From Candidatus Villigracilis proximus (lineage in GTDB: Bacteria > Chloroflexota > Anaerolineae > Anaerolineales > Villigracilaceae): a stretch of DNA of 64,000 nucleotides. Position numbers and translations under genes: made by a program. Below the pieces are notes generated by a model. It was given only the letters and a program-made list of their open reading frames with translations, did not search any database and had not been told where the DNA came from. This document shows, one piece after another, positions 9,030 through 17,536 of this stretch. Where the stretch lies: assembly GCA_016715195.1 (NCBI GenBank), contig JADKBB010000002.1, forward strand, positions 124,001 through 188,000. Reading direction: 5' to 3'. The stretch's first letter is position 1. Each line of letters opens with the position of its first letter.

Positions 9030-9734
9030 TTGAACAAAAAAGTGCTCGTAATTGATGATGATCCTGAACTAGGGAAGCTGGTTGAGGTAATTTTGAAGCC
9101 TCTTGAGCTTACTGTACATCAGGCATATTTGGGCGAGGATGGTTTAAGGCAGGCGTATGCTATTCATCCGGACCTTGTCATCCTTGACGTTATGATGCCT
9201 GGTTTGGACGGGTTTGACGTTTGTTCGCGTTTGCGGGAATTATCCAGCATTCCCATCCTGATGCTGACTGCCCGGACACATGCAAATGATATTTTGCATG
9301 GCTTCAATGTGGGTGTGGATGATTTCCTTGGGAAGCCCTTTAATAGGAACGAATTTGAGGCGCGTGTACGTGCTTTACTTAGGCGTTCGGGCAATCAAAA
9401 TTCTGGTGAAGATTCATACATCACCACATACACAGATCCGGTTTTGGATGTTAATCTTTCATCTGAAACTGTTAAGCTCAATGGAAATATTGTAGAGCTT
9501 TCTCCAAAGGAATATGATCTGCTGGCATGTCTGGTGCGTGAACAGGGGAAGGTCATGTCGCATCATGAATTGATGCGGGAGGCGTGGGGAGAATTGTATA
9601 TTAATGGTCCTGCTGTCGCCTCTCTTTACATCTATTATCTAAGAAATAAGTTGAAAGATGGCCGCTATGGACATCAATATATCCGCACGCTTTGGGGGCG
9701 TGGGTATTGGTTTGCGCCGCGTAAAGACGCATAA
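9030..9734 (+). CDS. OmpR/PhoB-family response regulator
   Basis: A 234-residue two-component response regulator. The receiver domain (1-120) has the acidic pair D10/D11, phospho-acceptor D53 in VILDVMMPG, T80 in MLTAR and K102 in LGKPF. The C-terminal winged helix (about 138-232) has ELSPKEYDLLACLVREQGKVMSHHELM and ends with YIRTLWGRGYWFA, as in PhoB/OmpR DNA-binding domains. It starts at TTG with a good GGGTGAGG ribosome-binding site. No histidine kinase is adjacent. Proteins of this type bind direct repeats spaced about 11 bp, and such repeats (CTCAA boxes) lie 65-90 bases after its stop codon, upstream of the next gene. Control of the EPS locus is therefore a reasonable inference. Confidence 0.9.
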   Translation: MNKKVLVIDDDPELGKLVEVILKPLELTVHQAYLGEDGLRQAYAIHPDLVILDVMMPGLDGFDVCSRLRELSSIPILMLTARTHANDILHGFNVGVDDFLGKPFNRNEFEARVRALLRRSGNQNSGEDSYITTYTDPVLDVNLSSETVKLNGNIVELSPKEYDLLACLVREQGKVMSHHELMREAWGELYINGPAVASLYIYYLRNKLKDGRYGHQYIRTLWGRGYWFAPRKDA

Positions 9735-9782
9735 AACTTTTATAGAGGTACAGATTATAAGTAAGCGGGGAAGATAAGGGTT

Positions 9783-9875
9783 TATCAGACAGAGTAGCTC
9801 AAATTTATCTCAAAAGAATTCAAATAAAACTCCAAGAATCAAAAAGATTTGAAGGAGTAAAGTGTATTTAAATCA
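9783..9875 (+). promoter_or_regulatory. Conserved upstream element with phased CTCAA boxes, copy 1
   Basis: About 93 bases here match 30815-30908 at most positions, although both are non-coding. The core holds CTCAA at 9798, CTCAA at 9809 and TTCAA at 9819 (spacing 11 and 10 bases), with a weaker TCCAA at 9831, followed by AAAAAGATTT and GTAAAGT. One-helical-turn phasing on one strand is what OmpR/PhoB-type regulators bind. It lies about 110-200 bases upstream of the 74-residue HTH-like gene at 9983. Confidence 0.55.
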
Positions 9876-9982
9876 CCCAACGAATTACTTTTTTAAATAA
9901 GATTTGACCGCCAATTTTAAAAAGGCTTTTCGGGTGTTTTCTTTCATCGAGTTTCATCAACTGTCGTTGAGTTAGGAATAAT

Positions 9983-10207
9983 ATGCGAAGTATTATTCAG
10001 GAATTAGCTGCCAGAATAAACATGTCATACGATGAGTTCATCGGCGAGATGCGAAAAAGAGGATGTAGTGAACCCACTGCCATTAAGATCTGGCGCGGTG
10101 AACACGAAGACTTTAAGAATTTTAATGATAACGACATATATTTGAGCAACCTTAGGAAGGCGGCAGATGTATTAAAGGTAACAACTGGACGACTTTTACC
10201 GAAATAA
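9983..10207 (+). CDS. 74-residue HTH-like protein, copy 1 (opens EPS locus)
   Basis: A 74-residue protein whose second half reads like a Cro/C1-type helix-turn-helix: PTAIKIWRGE (recognition-helix-like), then LSNLRKAADVLKV and TGRLLPK, which resembles the closing helix of XRE domains. A near-copy lies at 31021-31245; the two share INMSYDEFIGEMRKRGCSEPTAIKIWRGE with only conservative changes. Both genes follow the same conserved upstream element and flank the polysaccharide operon. It is probably a small DNA-binding regulator, but the XRE assignment is by eye and it has no extra effector domain. GGAATA before the ATG is a weak ribosome-binding site. The NusG-like gene follows after 188 bases. 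Confidence 0.65.
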   Translation: MRSIIQELAARINMSYDEFIGEMRKRGCSEPTAIKIWRGEHEDFKNFNDNDIYLSNLRKAADVLKVTTGRLLPK

Positions 10208-10395
10208 CAGGGTGATGACTTCACCAGTCAAGGATACAAATTATTTATATAAATACCCAGGCTGCAAGTTCACACAGGTTTTTTCCCAGTCCTTAGGCTG
10301 GCATCAACCTTGTCCCATCCAGTGGAATTGCTCCGGCTTTATAACAGCGAGTGAGGCTGCCGTGAGGGATAGAAGATCAGGAAAGTTTGGCATTC

Positions 10396-10905
10396 ATGGA
10401 AAAGTGGTATGTTGCACATAGTAAACCAAGAAATGAGGAACTGCTTTGGAAGCAGTTCTGTTTACGAAGTTTTGAATCTTATTATCCTTGTGTGCCTGTG
10501 CAAACTATGAATTCGCGGACGCAGCGTAAACAGCCGTATTTTCCGGGGTATCTGTTCGTTCATGTGGATTTGGAAGTGACGGGCCGGTCGGTTCTTGAAT
10601 GGATTCCCGGCGGTACAGGACTCGTGTCATTCGGCAATGAGCCTGCTATTATCTCTGATGGTTTGATTTACGCGATAAAACAACAAATTGACCGGTTGAC
10701 ACTGGCGTCAGATACTCCCTCTGTTGTGTTGTGCAAGGGTGACAATGTTGTTGTTCACGGCGGCGTTTTCGCGGGATATGAAGGGATCTTTGATGTCCAA
10801 CTTTCTGGCACTGACCGGGTGCGTGTTCTATTGTCTTTGTTGAACGATCAATTCATTCCGGTGGAAATGTCCGCTGGTTATATTCATCAGGCCAAGCAAA
10901 GTTAG
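10396..10905 (+). CDS. NusG/RfaH-like transcription antiterminator
   Basis: A 169-residue NusG paralogue. The N-terminal NGN domain begins MEKWYVAHSKPRNEEL and contains the diagnostic PYFPGYLFVHVD. The C-terminal KOW domain covers about 110-165 (CKGDNVVVHGGVFAGYEGIF). Specialised NusG paralogues (RfaH, LoaP, UpxY) load onto RNA polymerase at the start of long polysaccharide operons and suppress termination; this one sits at the head of a roughly 20-kb same-strand EPS operon, fitting that role. ATG at 10396 is preferred over an in-frame TTG at 10387 because AGGAAAG at 10379-10385 is spaced correctly for it. The 190-base leader upstream is a candidate for a recruitment site, but no ops-like motif was recognised. 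Confidence 0.85.
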   Translation: MEKWYVAHSKPRNEELLWKQFCLRSFESYYPCVPVQTMNSRTQRKQPYFPGYLFVHVDLEVTGRSVLEWIPGGTGLVSFGNEPAIISDGLIYAIKQQIDRLTLASDTPSVVLCKGDNVVVHGGVFAGYEGIFDVQLSGTDRVRVLLSLLNDQFIPVEMSAGYIHQAKQS

Positions 10906-11000
10906 TTTAAATAGGGCGGCGCTTGGTTTCGTATAGGCAATAGTAGAAGTTCTGACCATTCAGATGGTCAGAGGGCGGAGCATTTTTAGGCAAGGTTCAC

Positions 11001-12641
11001 ATGCAAACTCAAAAACTAAAAATAGGATTACTGCTTGATTCATTCCACGTCCCTGCATGGGTGGATCATGTTATTCGGCGTATCATTGATGAAAATGCTG
11101 GTGAATTTGCACTGGTCGTATTGAATGACACCCTTGCTGCTTCAAAAAAAAATAATTTAAATACTGCCGTCTATTCCATGTTTAATTGGATCGACGAAAA
11201 ACTATGCACGAAAAAGCCCGATCCTTTTGAACTGAAAAATGTGGCTGAGTTATTGTGTAATGTGCCGGCCATGAAAGTGATTCCTGTGCGGGAAAGTCAA
11301 TATTGGCTGCTTGGCGAGCCGGACATCGACAGGATAGGGCAATATCATTTGGATATTTTGGTTAAGTTTGGCTTTGACGATTTGCAGATTGAAAACCTGA
11401 ATGTTTCAAAATATGGGGTCTGGTTTTATTATCATGGTGATGACAGAATAATGAGGGGCGGACCGCCGGGATTTTGGGAAGTCGTCGAAAACTGGTCAGA
11501 GACTGGGTCTGCTTTACTTGCAGCAGGTGGAAAATTTCCCTCTACAAATGTTTTATTTCGTTCCCATTTTGTCACTTATCCCTTATCTCCAGCCCGTCAC
11601 AGGAGTTATTACTTCTGGGCAGCCTCCTCTTTTTTGCCGCGCCAGATCGTTCTCCTTCAGCACCTCGGTGAAGAAGGGTATTTTCAGGAAATAGAAAAAT
11701 TTAACAAAGCTTCTTTGCGCGAAATACAAAGATATAAAGCGCCCTCAAATATGCTGGCTTTCATGTCAATTGCCAGAATATTGGGCAGGCTGGCAGGTGA
11801 GTTTTTCATGCGAATCCTTTATGTGAAACAATGGTTTTTGTTGTTCAGTTTAAAAAAGGATGCCTCTGATGGTTTCTGTGAATTCAATAAGATACAACCT
11901 GCAAAGGAAGTGTTCTGGGCAGACCCGCACGTGATCCAGATGAAAGGTATATATTATATATTCATCGAGGAGTTTGTAAACGCAAAAAATAAGGGGCATA
12001 TTTCAGTAGTTGAATTGGATGAGTTGGGAAACTGGAAAGCTCCCGTGAAAGTTTTGGAGAAAAGTTACCATTTATCATATCCATTTGTTTTTAAGTGGAA
12101 TAAAAAATTTTACATGGTGCCAGAGTCGCGGGAAAATAATACGATTGATCTATATGAATGCGCTGAATTTCCCGGTAAATGGAATTTTAAACAATGCCTA
12201 ATGGATAACGTCTCAGCGGTGGACACCACACTGATTCATTACTCCAACAAATGGTGGCTTTTTACCGCAATGGCAGAAAATGCCGCTGCCTCGCCAAACG
12301 TTGAGCTGTTTCTGTTTTATTCAGATGATCTCTTCAGCGGCAGATGGACAGCTCATCCGCGTAACCCGATTGTTTCTGATGTCAAAAGCGCCAGGCCGGC
12401 GGGTAGTTTGTTTGTGACTGACGGTAAGTTATTCAGGCCGTCTCAGGATTGTTCAAAAGTCTATGGGTATGGGTTTGACTTGAATGAAATAGAAGTTATT
12501 TCGGAAACAGAGTATCGTGAAAAAAGAACATTATCCATCAAGCCAACCTGGGACAAAAAAATCAAAGCTACGCATACATTTGCCTGTCACGGGAATTTAA
12601 CCGTCATTGATGTGTTTTCCCGGATTCCAAAATTCGGGTAA
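11001..12641 (+). CDS. Formyltransferase-like/GINT1-like fusion glycan enzyme
   Basis: A 546-residue two-part protein. Residues 1-210 resemble a formyltransferase-type Rossmann domain: KIGLLLDSFHVPAWVDHVI at the start and GVWFYYHGDDRIMRGGPPGFWEV near 140-160, the HGD...GGPPGFWE pattern typical of formyltransferase-like glycan enzymes. Residues of about 290-546 match the stand-alone protein at 7235-8131 (FWADPHVIQ, KSYHLSYPFVFKW, VPESRENNTIDLYEC, DTTLIHYSNKWWLF, SARPAGSLF, RPSQDCSKVYGYG), a GINT1-like five-bladed propeller. The combination suggests a bifunctional enzyme that modifies and transfers a sugar during polysaccharide synthesis; the chemistry is unknown. It is the first structural gene after the antiterminator. 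Confidence 0.7.
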   Translation: MQTQKLKIGLLLDSFHVPAWVDHVIRRIIDENAGEFALVVLNDTLAASKKNNLNTAVYSMFNWIDEKLCTKKPDPFELKNVAELLCNVPAMKVIPVRESQYWLLGEPDIDRIGQYHLDILVKFGFDDLQIENLNVSKYGVWFYYHGDDRIMRGGPPGFWEVVENWSETGSALLAAGGKFPSTNVLFRSHFVTYPLSPARHRSYYFWAASSFLPRQIVLLQHLGEEGYFQEIEKFNKASLREIQRYKAPSNMLAFMSIARILGRLAGEFFMRILYVKQWFLLFSLKKDASDGFCEFNKIQPAKEVFWADPHVIQMKGIYYIFIEEFVNAKNKGHISVVELDELGNWKAPVKVLEKSYHLSYPFVFKWNKKFYMVPESRENNTIDLYECAEFPGKWNFKQCLMDNVSAVDTTLIHYSNKWWLFTAMAENAAASPNVELFLFYSDDLFSGRWTAHPRNPIVSDVKSARPAGSLFVTDGKLFRPSQDCSKVYGYGFDLNEIEVISETEYREKRTLSIKPTWDKKIKATHTFACHGNLTVIDVFSRIPKFG

Positions 12642-12686
12642 AGATTGACTTGATCGCACAGGCGGAAGAGTCGGGCAAAAAGATTA

Positions 12687-14153
12687 ATGAGAAAAATGGA
12701 AGAACAAATTACGCTCGACCTTGTTGCCGCATTATGTAGAACTCTTGCGTCAAAAAAAATTGACTATTGTCATTGGAAGAGCAATACTTTTCTGTATCGC
12801 TCGGCAAATGGGGACAATGATCTTGATCTATTAGTAAACCGAATTCATACGCAAGAGTTTGAAGAAATTTTATCCAAACTTGGGTTTAAGGAATCTTTAC
12901 TTCCGAAAGATGAAGAATTACCGGGTGTGCGTAATTATTATGGCTGCGATCCGAAAACTGGACGGCTGATCCACGTCCACCTGCATTTTCAATTGATTTT
13001 GGGGAATGACCTGTCCAAAAACTACCGCTTGCCGCTCGAGCGGGCTTATCTTGAATCGTCCATTCAAAGAGATTTGTTTCGTGTGCCAGCGCCTGAGTTT
13101 GAACTTGTAGTTCTGGTCATACGTATGATGCTTAAACATTCAACCTGGGATTCGATCCTCATGCGGCATGGCCGGCTTTCTAAAACCGAGCAATGCGAGT
13201 TAAGTGATCTGTCTACGCAAGAGACTCTGGCTATGGTTGGAACAGTATTAACTCACTTGCCCGGGGTAAGCCGAAGCCTGTTTGATTTATGTCTGCAATC
13301 CCTGCAGGTGGACTGCCCATATTGGATACGCATCAAAACAGGCAGGCAATTACAAAAAATATTGCAGGCGTATGCGCGGTATCCACATTGGTTTGACATC
13401 ATTTTGAAATTTTCACGCAGAATTTGGCAGCCCATTCTGAGGCGTGGATTTGGTTATTCATCGAGAAATCGTTTTGCAAGTGGAGGTTTATTCATTGCCA
13501 TTGTTGGAGGGGATGGTGCTGGCAAAACAACAATGATTAATGAATTATATGACTGGCTCTCAGAAAAATTTGAAATTAAAAAAATTCACATGGGAAAACC
13601 AAACTGGTCCTGGATGACCACTGCCATTCGGGGAGTTTTGAAAATAGGCACGCTTTTACATCTATATTCCTTTGAAGGTGATGTTTATGAAGAGGCTTCG
13701 CAGCCGCATGGATATCCCTGGTTTATTCGGGCAGTTTGCACAGCCCGTGATCGCTATTTGACTTATATGCAGGCACAACGATTGTCGTCAAATGGAAGTC
13801 TTGTATTATGTGATCGTTATTCCCTGCCGGGTTTTATGAAGATGGATGGGCCGCAATGCGAATCTGCGATTGCCGGTTTGGAAAATGTTAATTGGTTTCT
13901 AAAGTTTTTGGTTAAAACAGAGAAATTTTATTATGGGCAAATATTAAAACCTGATCTATTAATTGTCCTAAAGTTAGATCCGGAAATAGCGGTCAACCGA
14001 AAAACAGAAGAAACAGAAACTTCAGTTCGAGCACGATCTTCAGAGGTGTGGAGCTTGGACTGGGGAAAACTATCAGCTTTTGAGGTCAACGCCAGCAGGT
14101 CCAGAGAAGAAGCGCTTTCTCAAGTCAGATCTCTTATGTGGGAACATCTTTAG
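12687..14153 (+). CDS. Nucleotidyltransferase-like/thymidylate-kinase-like P-loop protein
   Basis: A 488-residue protein with two visible parts. The N-terminal region (KIDYCHWKSNTFLYRSANGDNDLDLLVN) resembles a nucleotidyltransferase-fold domain (DLDLLV as the paired-Asp motif). From about residue 268 a P-loop kinase domain begins with FIAIVGGDGAGKTTMINEL (Walker A GGDGAGKTT), continues with LVLCDRYSLPGFM, and ends with LIVLKLDPEIAVNRK, a thymidylate-kinase-like arrangement including the DR[YF] motif. Such proteins recur in polysaccharide loci and may phosphorylate a sugar, lipid or nucleotide precursor; the substrate is not known. An alternative ATG lies three codons downstream. Its stop is two bases upstream of the flippase ATG. 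Confidence 0.7.
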   Translation: MRKMEEQITLDLVAALCRTLASKKIDYCHWKSNTFLYRSANGDNDLDLLVNRIHTQEFEEILSKLGFKESLLPKDEELPGVRNYYGCDPKTGRLIHVHLHFQLILGNDLSKNYRLPLERAYLESSIQRDLFRVPAPEFELVVLVIRMMLKHSTWDSILMRHGRLSKTEQCELSDLSTQETLAMVGTVLTHLPGVSRSLFDLCLQSLQVDCPYWIRIKTGRQLQKILQAYARYPHWFDIILKFSRRIWQPILRRGFGYSSRNRFASGGLFIAIVGGDGAGKTTMINELYDWLSEKFEIKKIHMGKPNWSWMTTAIRGVLKIGTLLHLYSFEGDVYEEASQPHGYPWFIRAVCTARDRYLTYMQAQRLSSNGSLVLCDRYSLPGFMKMDGPQCESAIAGLENVNWFLKFLVKTEKFYYGQILKPDLLIVLKLDPEIAVNRKTEETETSVRARSSEVWSLDWGKLSAFEVNASRSREEALSQVRSLMWEHL

Positions 14154-14155
14154 TC

Positions 14156-15739
14156 ATGTCAACCATTGCCCGTCCCAATAATTTTTTTTCAAATTTGTTG
14201 TCTGATAAAGGATTAACCAAAAAAGCTTATTTAAATGCGTTAACAGTAATATTGGAATATGCTGCGGGCCTGATCGTTGGTTTTTTGATCACGCCTTTGA
14301 TGGTTGCTGGGCTGGGAAATTATTTATTCGGGATGTGGCAGATTTTAAATCGTTTGATCGGATATGTTGCCCCGGTTAGTGGCCGACCTGGATTTGCCCT
14401 GAAAGCAACGCTTGCCAATCAACAGGCATCCACAGATTATGATCAAAAACGTCGTTATGTTGGCAGTACACTTGTTATCTGGTTATTATTTTTACCACTT
14501 CTGATCGGTGTTGGCGGAACAGTTAGTTGGTATGTGCCTTATTGGGTTCGCGCAACAACAGATAATGTTTGGGTCATTCGCGCAGTTGCCGGGCTGCTTG
14601 TACTGAATACCATCGTTGGCGCACTTTCATCTGTGCCGCAGGTTACTTTGCAAGGTGAGAACCTGGGCTACAAACGAATGGGCATGTCTGTGATTCTTGT
14701 CTTTGCCGGCGGAAGTTTCACCTGGCTGGCTTTATATTTTAAAGCAGGAATCATTGGCGTTGCATTTGCCGCAGTTGCTTTGACCTGTGTAACTGGTTTG
14801 TTTTATCTTTGGGTTGTGAAGAGCCACGCCCCGTGGTTTGGAATCACAAAACCTCGAATTGCTGATACTCGTCAAATGTTGGGCTTGAGTTGGTGGTTCA
14901 TGGGCTGGAATGTTGTGACCACCCTGCTTTTAGCAAGTGATGTCGTCGTACTGGGTTTGCTCAATTCAGTTGAATCAGTTACTAATTATTCGCTGACTAA
15001 ATATGTTCCTGAAACTTTGATTGGCGTTATTGTTATTGTAATTTTTGGAATCACACCCGGGCTTGGCGGCATTATTGGAACAGGTGATTATCAAAGAGCG
15101 GCCCGCTTGCGCGAAGAGATCAATTCATCTGTTTGGCTTGTAGCGACAACTTTGGGCGCATCCATTTTGATTTGGAACAGAGTGTTTATCAACTTGTGGG
15201 TTGGCGCTGACCATTATTCCGGTTCGATTCCTAATCTGTTAGTTGTTGTGGCCGCGATGCAGCTTGCTCTCATCCGAAGTGATGGCACCATCATTGATCT
15301 GACATTGCACCTTGGTCAAAAAGTGCTTTTGGGTCTCCTCTCCGTAGTAATCTCCGTTGTGGCGGCCAGTATTTTGATCGGCTACTTTAAGCTGAGCATT
15401 GTGGGATTGTGTCTGGGAATTATCAGCGGGCGGTTAATTATTAGTTTTTGCTATCCAATGTTGATTACTCGATTTCTTGGTGTTGTGCAGCCCTTAAAGA
15501 ATATGCTTCGTCCTGCTGTTGTCACGATCATGCTTTTTTCAACATCGGTTGGCCTGGATATGTTTTTCTCAGATGCAATTAAATCTGAAGTGGCGGGGTG
15601 GTTTAGTTTTGTCCTTTTTGCGGGTGTAACCGGTTTTTTTATGTTATGGATTTCTTTTTATGCTGGCTTGTCGGGTGATCAGCGCAGGATAATATTGCGG
15701 CGTGTGAAAGCTGTATTGGCAACCTTCAGGGCGTCATGA
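14156..15739 (+). CDS. Oligosaccharide flippase (Wzx/MATE-like)
   Basis: A 527-residue integral membrane protein with about 12-14 hydrophobic helices, including LNALTVILEYAAGLIVGFL near the N-terminus, and the GLGNYLFGMWQILNRL segment common in the polysaccharide-export branch of the MOP/MATE exporters. It probably flips the lipid-linked repeat unit across the cytoplasmic membrane. It is flanked by two P-loop kinases. The start is uncertain: ATG at 14156 (MSTIARPNN) sits two bases after the upstream stop, while an in-frame GTG at 14138 would overlap it. The stop TGA overlaps the ATG of the next gene, so translational coupling is likely. Confidence 0.85.
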   Translation: MSTIARPNNFFSNLLSDKGLTKKAYLNALTVILEYAAGLIVGFLITPLMVAGLGNYLFGMWQILNRLIGYVAPVSGRPGFALKATLANQQASTDYDQKRRYVGSTLVIWLLFLPLLIGVGGTVSWYVPYWVRATTDNVWVIRAVAGLLVLNTIVGALSSVPQVTLQGENLGYKRMGMSVILVFAGGSFTWLALYFKAGIIGVAFAAVALTCVTGLFYLWVVKSHAPWFGITKPRIADTRQMLGLSWWFMGWNVVTTLLLASDVVVLGLLNSVESVTNYSLTKYVPETLIGVIVIVIFGITPGLGGIIGTGDYQRAARLREEINSSVWLVATTLGASILIWNRVFINLWVGADHYSGSIPNLLVVVAAMQLALIRSDGTIIDLTLHLGQKVLLGLLSVVISVVAASILIGYFKLSIVGLCLGIISGRLIISFCYPMLITRFLGVVQPLKNMLRPAVVTIMLFSTSVGLDMFFSDAIKSEVAGWFSFVLFAGVTGFFMLWISFYAGLSGDQRRIILRRVKAVLATFRAS

Positions 15740-16422
15740 AAAATAATCTAATTCCGCGAATCGTGGAGATTGTCGGCCCGGCAGGCGCGGGAAAGACCAC
15801 ACTGTGTCAAGCGTTAAATCATAGCAGCGCATTTATTCAATTAAGCAACTTCCCAAACATCAGGCAAATATCGGCTGCCCCTTTTTTTTTCGGGAATGGT
15901 TTTCAGGTTTTTGCCCGTTTTCTCAGCTTTCCCCTGACTTCCACCCAAAAAATTAACCGACGGGAATTTGCGTGGCTGTCAATTCTAAATGGATGGCCTG
16001 CTGTTTTAGAAAAAGAGTTGAGGAGTAACAAGATCATTATTCTTGATCAAGGCCCGATATATTTATTAACTGAAATAAGAGAGTTTGGCTCTGATTATCT
16101 GAGGCAGGGAAAAGCCGACATACTATGGCAGGACTTGTACTCTCGCTGGTCAGATACGCTGAATTTGATTGTTTGGCTGGATGCAGAAGATACCGACCTC
16201 TTGAAACGAATTCGCAGCCGTGACAAGGACCATATTATCAAAAACGAATCTATGGAATCCACCTTTGAGTTTTTAGCCCGCTATCGCAGCGCGTACGAAG
16301 TGACACTTTCCAGTTTGGAGAAAGTTCACGCAGGTTTAAAGATTCTTCGCTTTAACACAAGCTCCACGCCGCCGCAGGAAATTGCAGATCAACTCCTCCT
16401 TGAATTCACTTCGAATCGATAA
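15736..16422 (+). CDS. P-loop kinase-like ATP-binding protein
   Basis: A 228-residue protein with an early Walker A motif (VGPAGAGKTTLCQAL, about residues 13-27), a Walker-B-like hydrophobic strand IIILDQGP near residue 99, and a lid-like basic segment LLKRIRSRDKDH near 155. The layout resembles small nucleotide or metabolite kinases of the adenylate/thymidylate kinase class. Start overlaps the flippase stop by four bases (ATGA), so it is clearly in the operon. Together with the gene at 12687 the locus has two predicted kinases with no assigned substrate. A sugar or polyprenol precursor kinase role is a guess. Confidence 0.65.
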   Translation: MKNNLIPRIVEIVGPAGAGKTTLCQALNHSSAFIQLSNFPNIRQISAAPFFFGNGFQVFARFLSFPLTSTQKINRREFAWLSILNGWPAVLEKELRSNKIIILDQGPIYLLTEIREFGSDYLRQGKADILWQDLYSRWSDTLNLIVWLDAEDTDLLKRIRSRDKDHIIKNESMESTFEFLARYRSAYEVTLSSLEKVHAGLKILRFNTSSTPPQEIADQLLLEFTSNR

Positions 16423-16429
16423 TGCCAAC

Positions 16430-17536
16430 ATGAAAACTTCACAAGAGCGAGTGGCTTTTTTTTTACCCGGCTTATATGAGGGCGGCACTGAACGTATTAT
16501 TCTTAATCTGGCAAAAGGGATTTCTGGCCGCGGCTATAACGTTGACCTGGTTTTGGCGCGCGCCGAAGGACCGTATATGTCTCAAGTGCCTGATGGGGTC
16601 AGGCTTATCGATTTGAAAGCGCCGCGTGTGTTAGGCAGCGTCCCTGCTCTCGCGAAGTATCTTAGATACGAACGTCCGACAGCATTGCTTTCCGCCATGT
16701 TTGCCAATGTGATCGCTCTCTGGGCGAGATGCCTATGCGGCGTCCCTTACCGGTTGATTATCACTGAGCATAATACGCTATCTTCTGTTGTTAAGAATAA
16801 AAAAGACCTGCGCTGGCAGTTGTATCCGAAGTTAGCCAGATATTTTTACCCCTTGGCCGATCATATTATTGCGGTTTCAAATGATGTGGCACGTGATCTA
16901 ACCATGTCTGCTGGAATTCCAAAAAATCTTATTCAGGTTATCTACAATCCGGTAGTTACTCCAGATTTGCTGGAAAAATCCAAGGAGCCATTGGAGCATC
17001 CCTGGTTCAAGAATGGGGAGCCTCCCGTTATATTGGCTGTTGGTCGTTTAACAGATCAAAAAGCTTTCGATGTATTAATTCAGGCTTTTTCTCATGTGAG
17101 AAAGAATCGCCCTGCACATTTATTAATATTGGGCGAAGGGGAGAATCGTTCTGCGCTTCAATCGTTAATTGATCAATATCGATTGGGGCAGGATATAAAT
17201 TTGATGGGATTTGTGCAAAATCCATACCCTTATATGGCACATTCTTCACTGTTTGTGCTTCCTTCCAGATGGGAAGGATTGCCTACAGTTTTGATTGAAG
17301 CCTTATATTTAGGTGCGCCAATTGTTGCTACAGATTGCCCTGGCGGATCGCGGGAAATTTTGCAGGATGGGCGGTTTGGAAGATTGGTTTCAGTTGACGA
17401 TCCTGTTGTTTTGGCGGAAGCAATGGAAAAGTCTATGAATGACCGTCATTCTTTTCCTTCCAAACAAAGTTGGGAGTTTTTTTCTTTGGATTTTGTCATG
17501 GATCGTTATCTCAACTTATTACTTGGAGATTCTTAA
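16430..17536 (+). CDS. GT4-family glycosyltransferase
   Basis: A 368-residue retaining glycosyltransferase with GT-B fold (Glycos_transf_1). It begins VAFFLPGLYEGGTERIILNLAKG, the typical acceptor-side loop, and has the nucleotide-sugar site PPVILAVGRLTDQKAFDVLI followed by the EX7E-type motif EGLPTVLIEALYLGAPIVATD. It would add one sugar to the lipid-linked repeat unit at the membrane's inner face. The ATG at 16430 is preferred over an in-frame TTG at 16382 that would overlap the upstream gene by 41 bases. Stop and next start overlap (TAATG), indicating coupling to the polymerase gene. Confidence 0.88.
   Translation: MKTSQERVAFFLPGLYEGGTERIILNLAKGISGRGYNVDLVLARAEGPYMSQVPDGVRLIDLKAPRVLGSVPALAKYLRYERPTALLSAMFANVIALWARCLCGVPYRLIITEHNTLSSVVKNKKDLRWQLYPKLARYFYPLADHIIAVSNDVARDLTMSAGIPKNLIQVIYNPVVTPDLLEKSKEPLEHPWFKNGEPPVILAVGRLTDQKAFDVLIQAFSHVRKNRPAHLLILGEGENRSALQSLIDQYRLGQDINLMGFVQNPYPYMAHSSLFVLPSRWEGLPTVLIEALYLGAPIVATDCPGGSREILQDGRFGRLVSVDDPVVLAEAMEKSMNDRHSFPSKQSWEFFSLDFVMDRYLNLLLGDS

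Noticed and set aside
10387..10395. TTG start for the NusG-like gene
   Set aside because: The AGGAAAG site is too close to it and fits the ATG at 10396.
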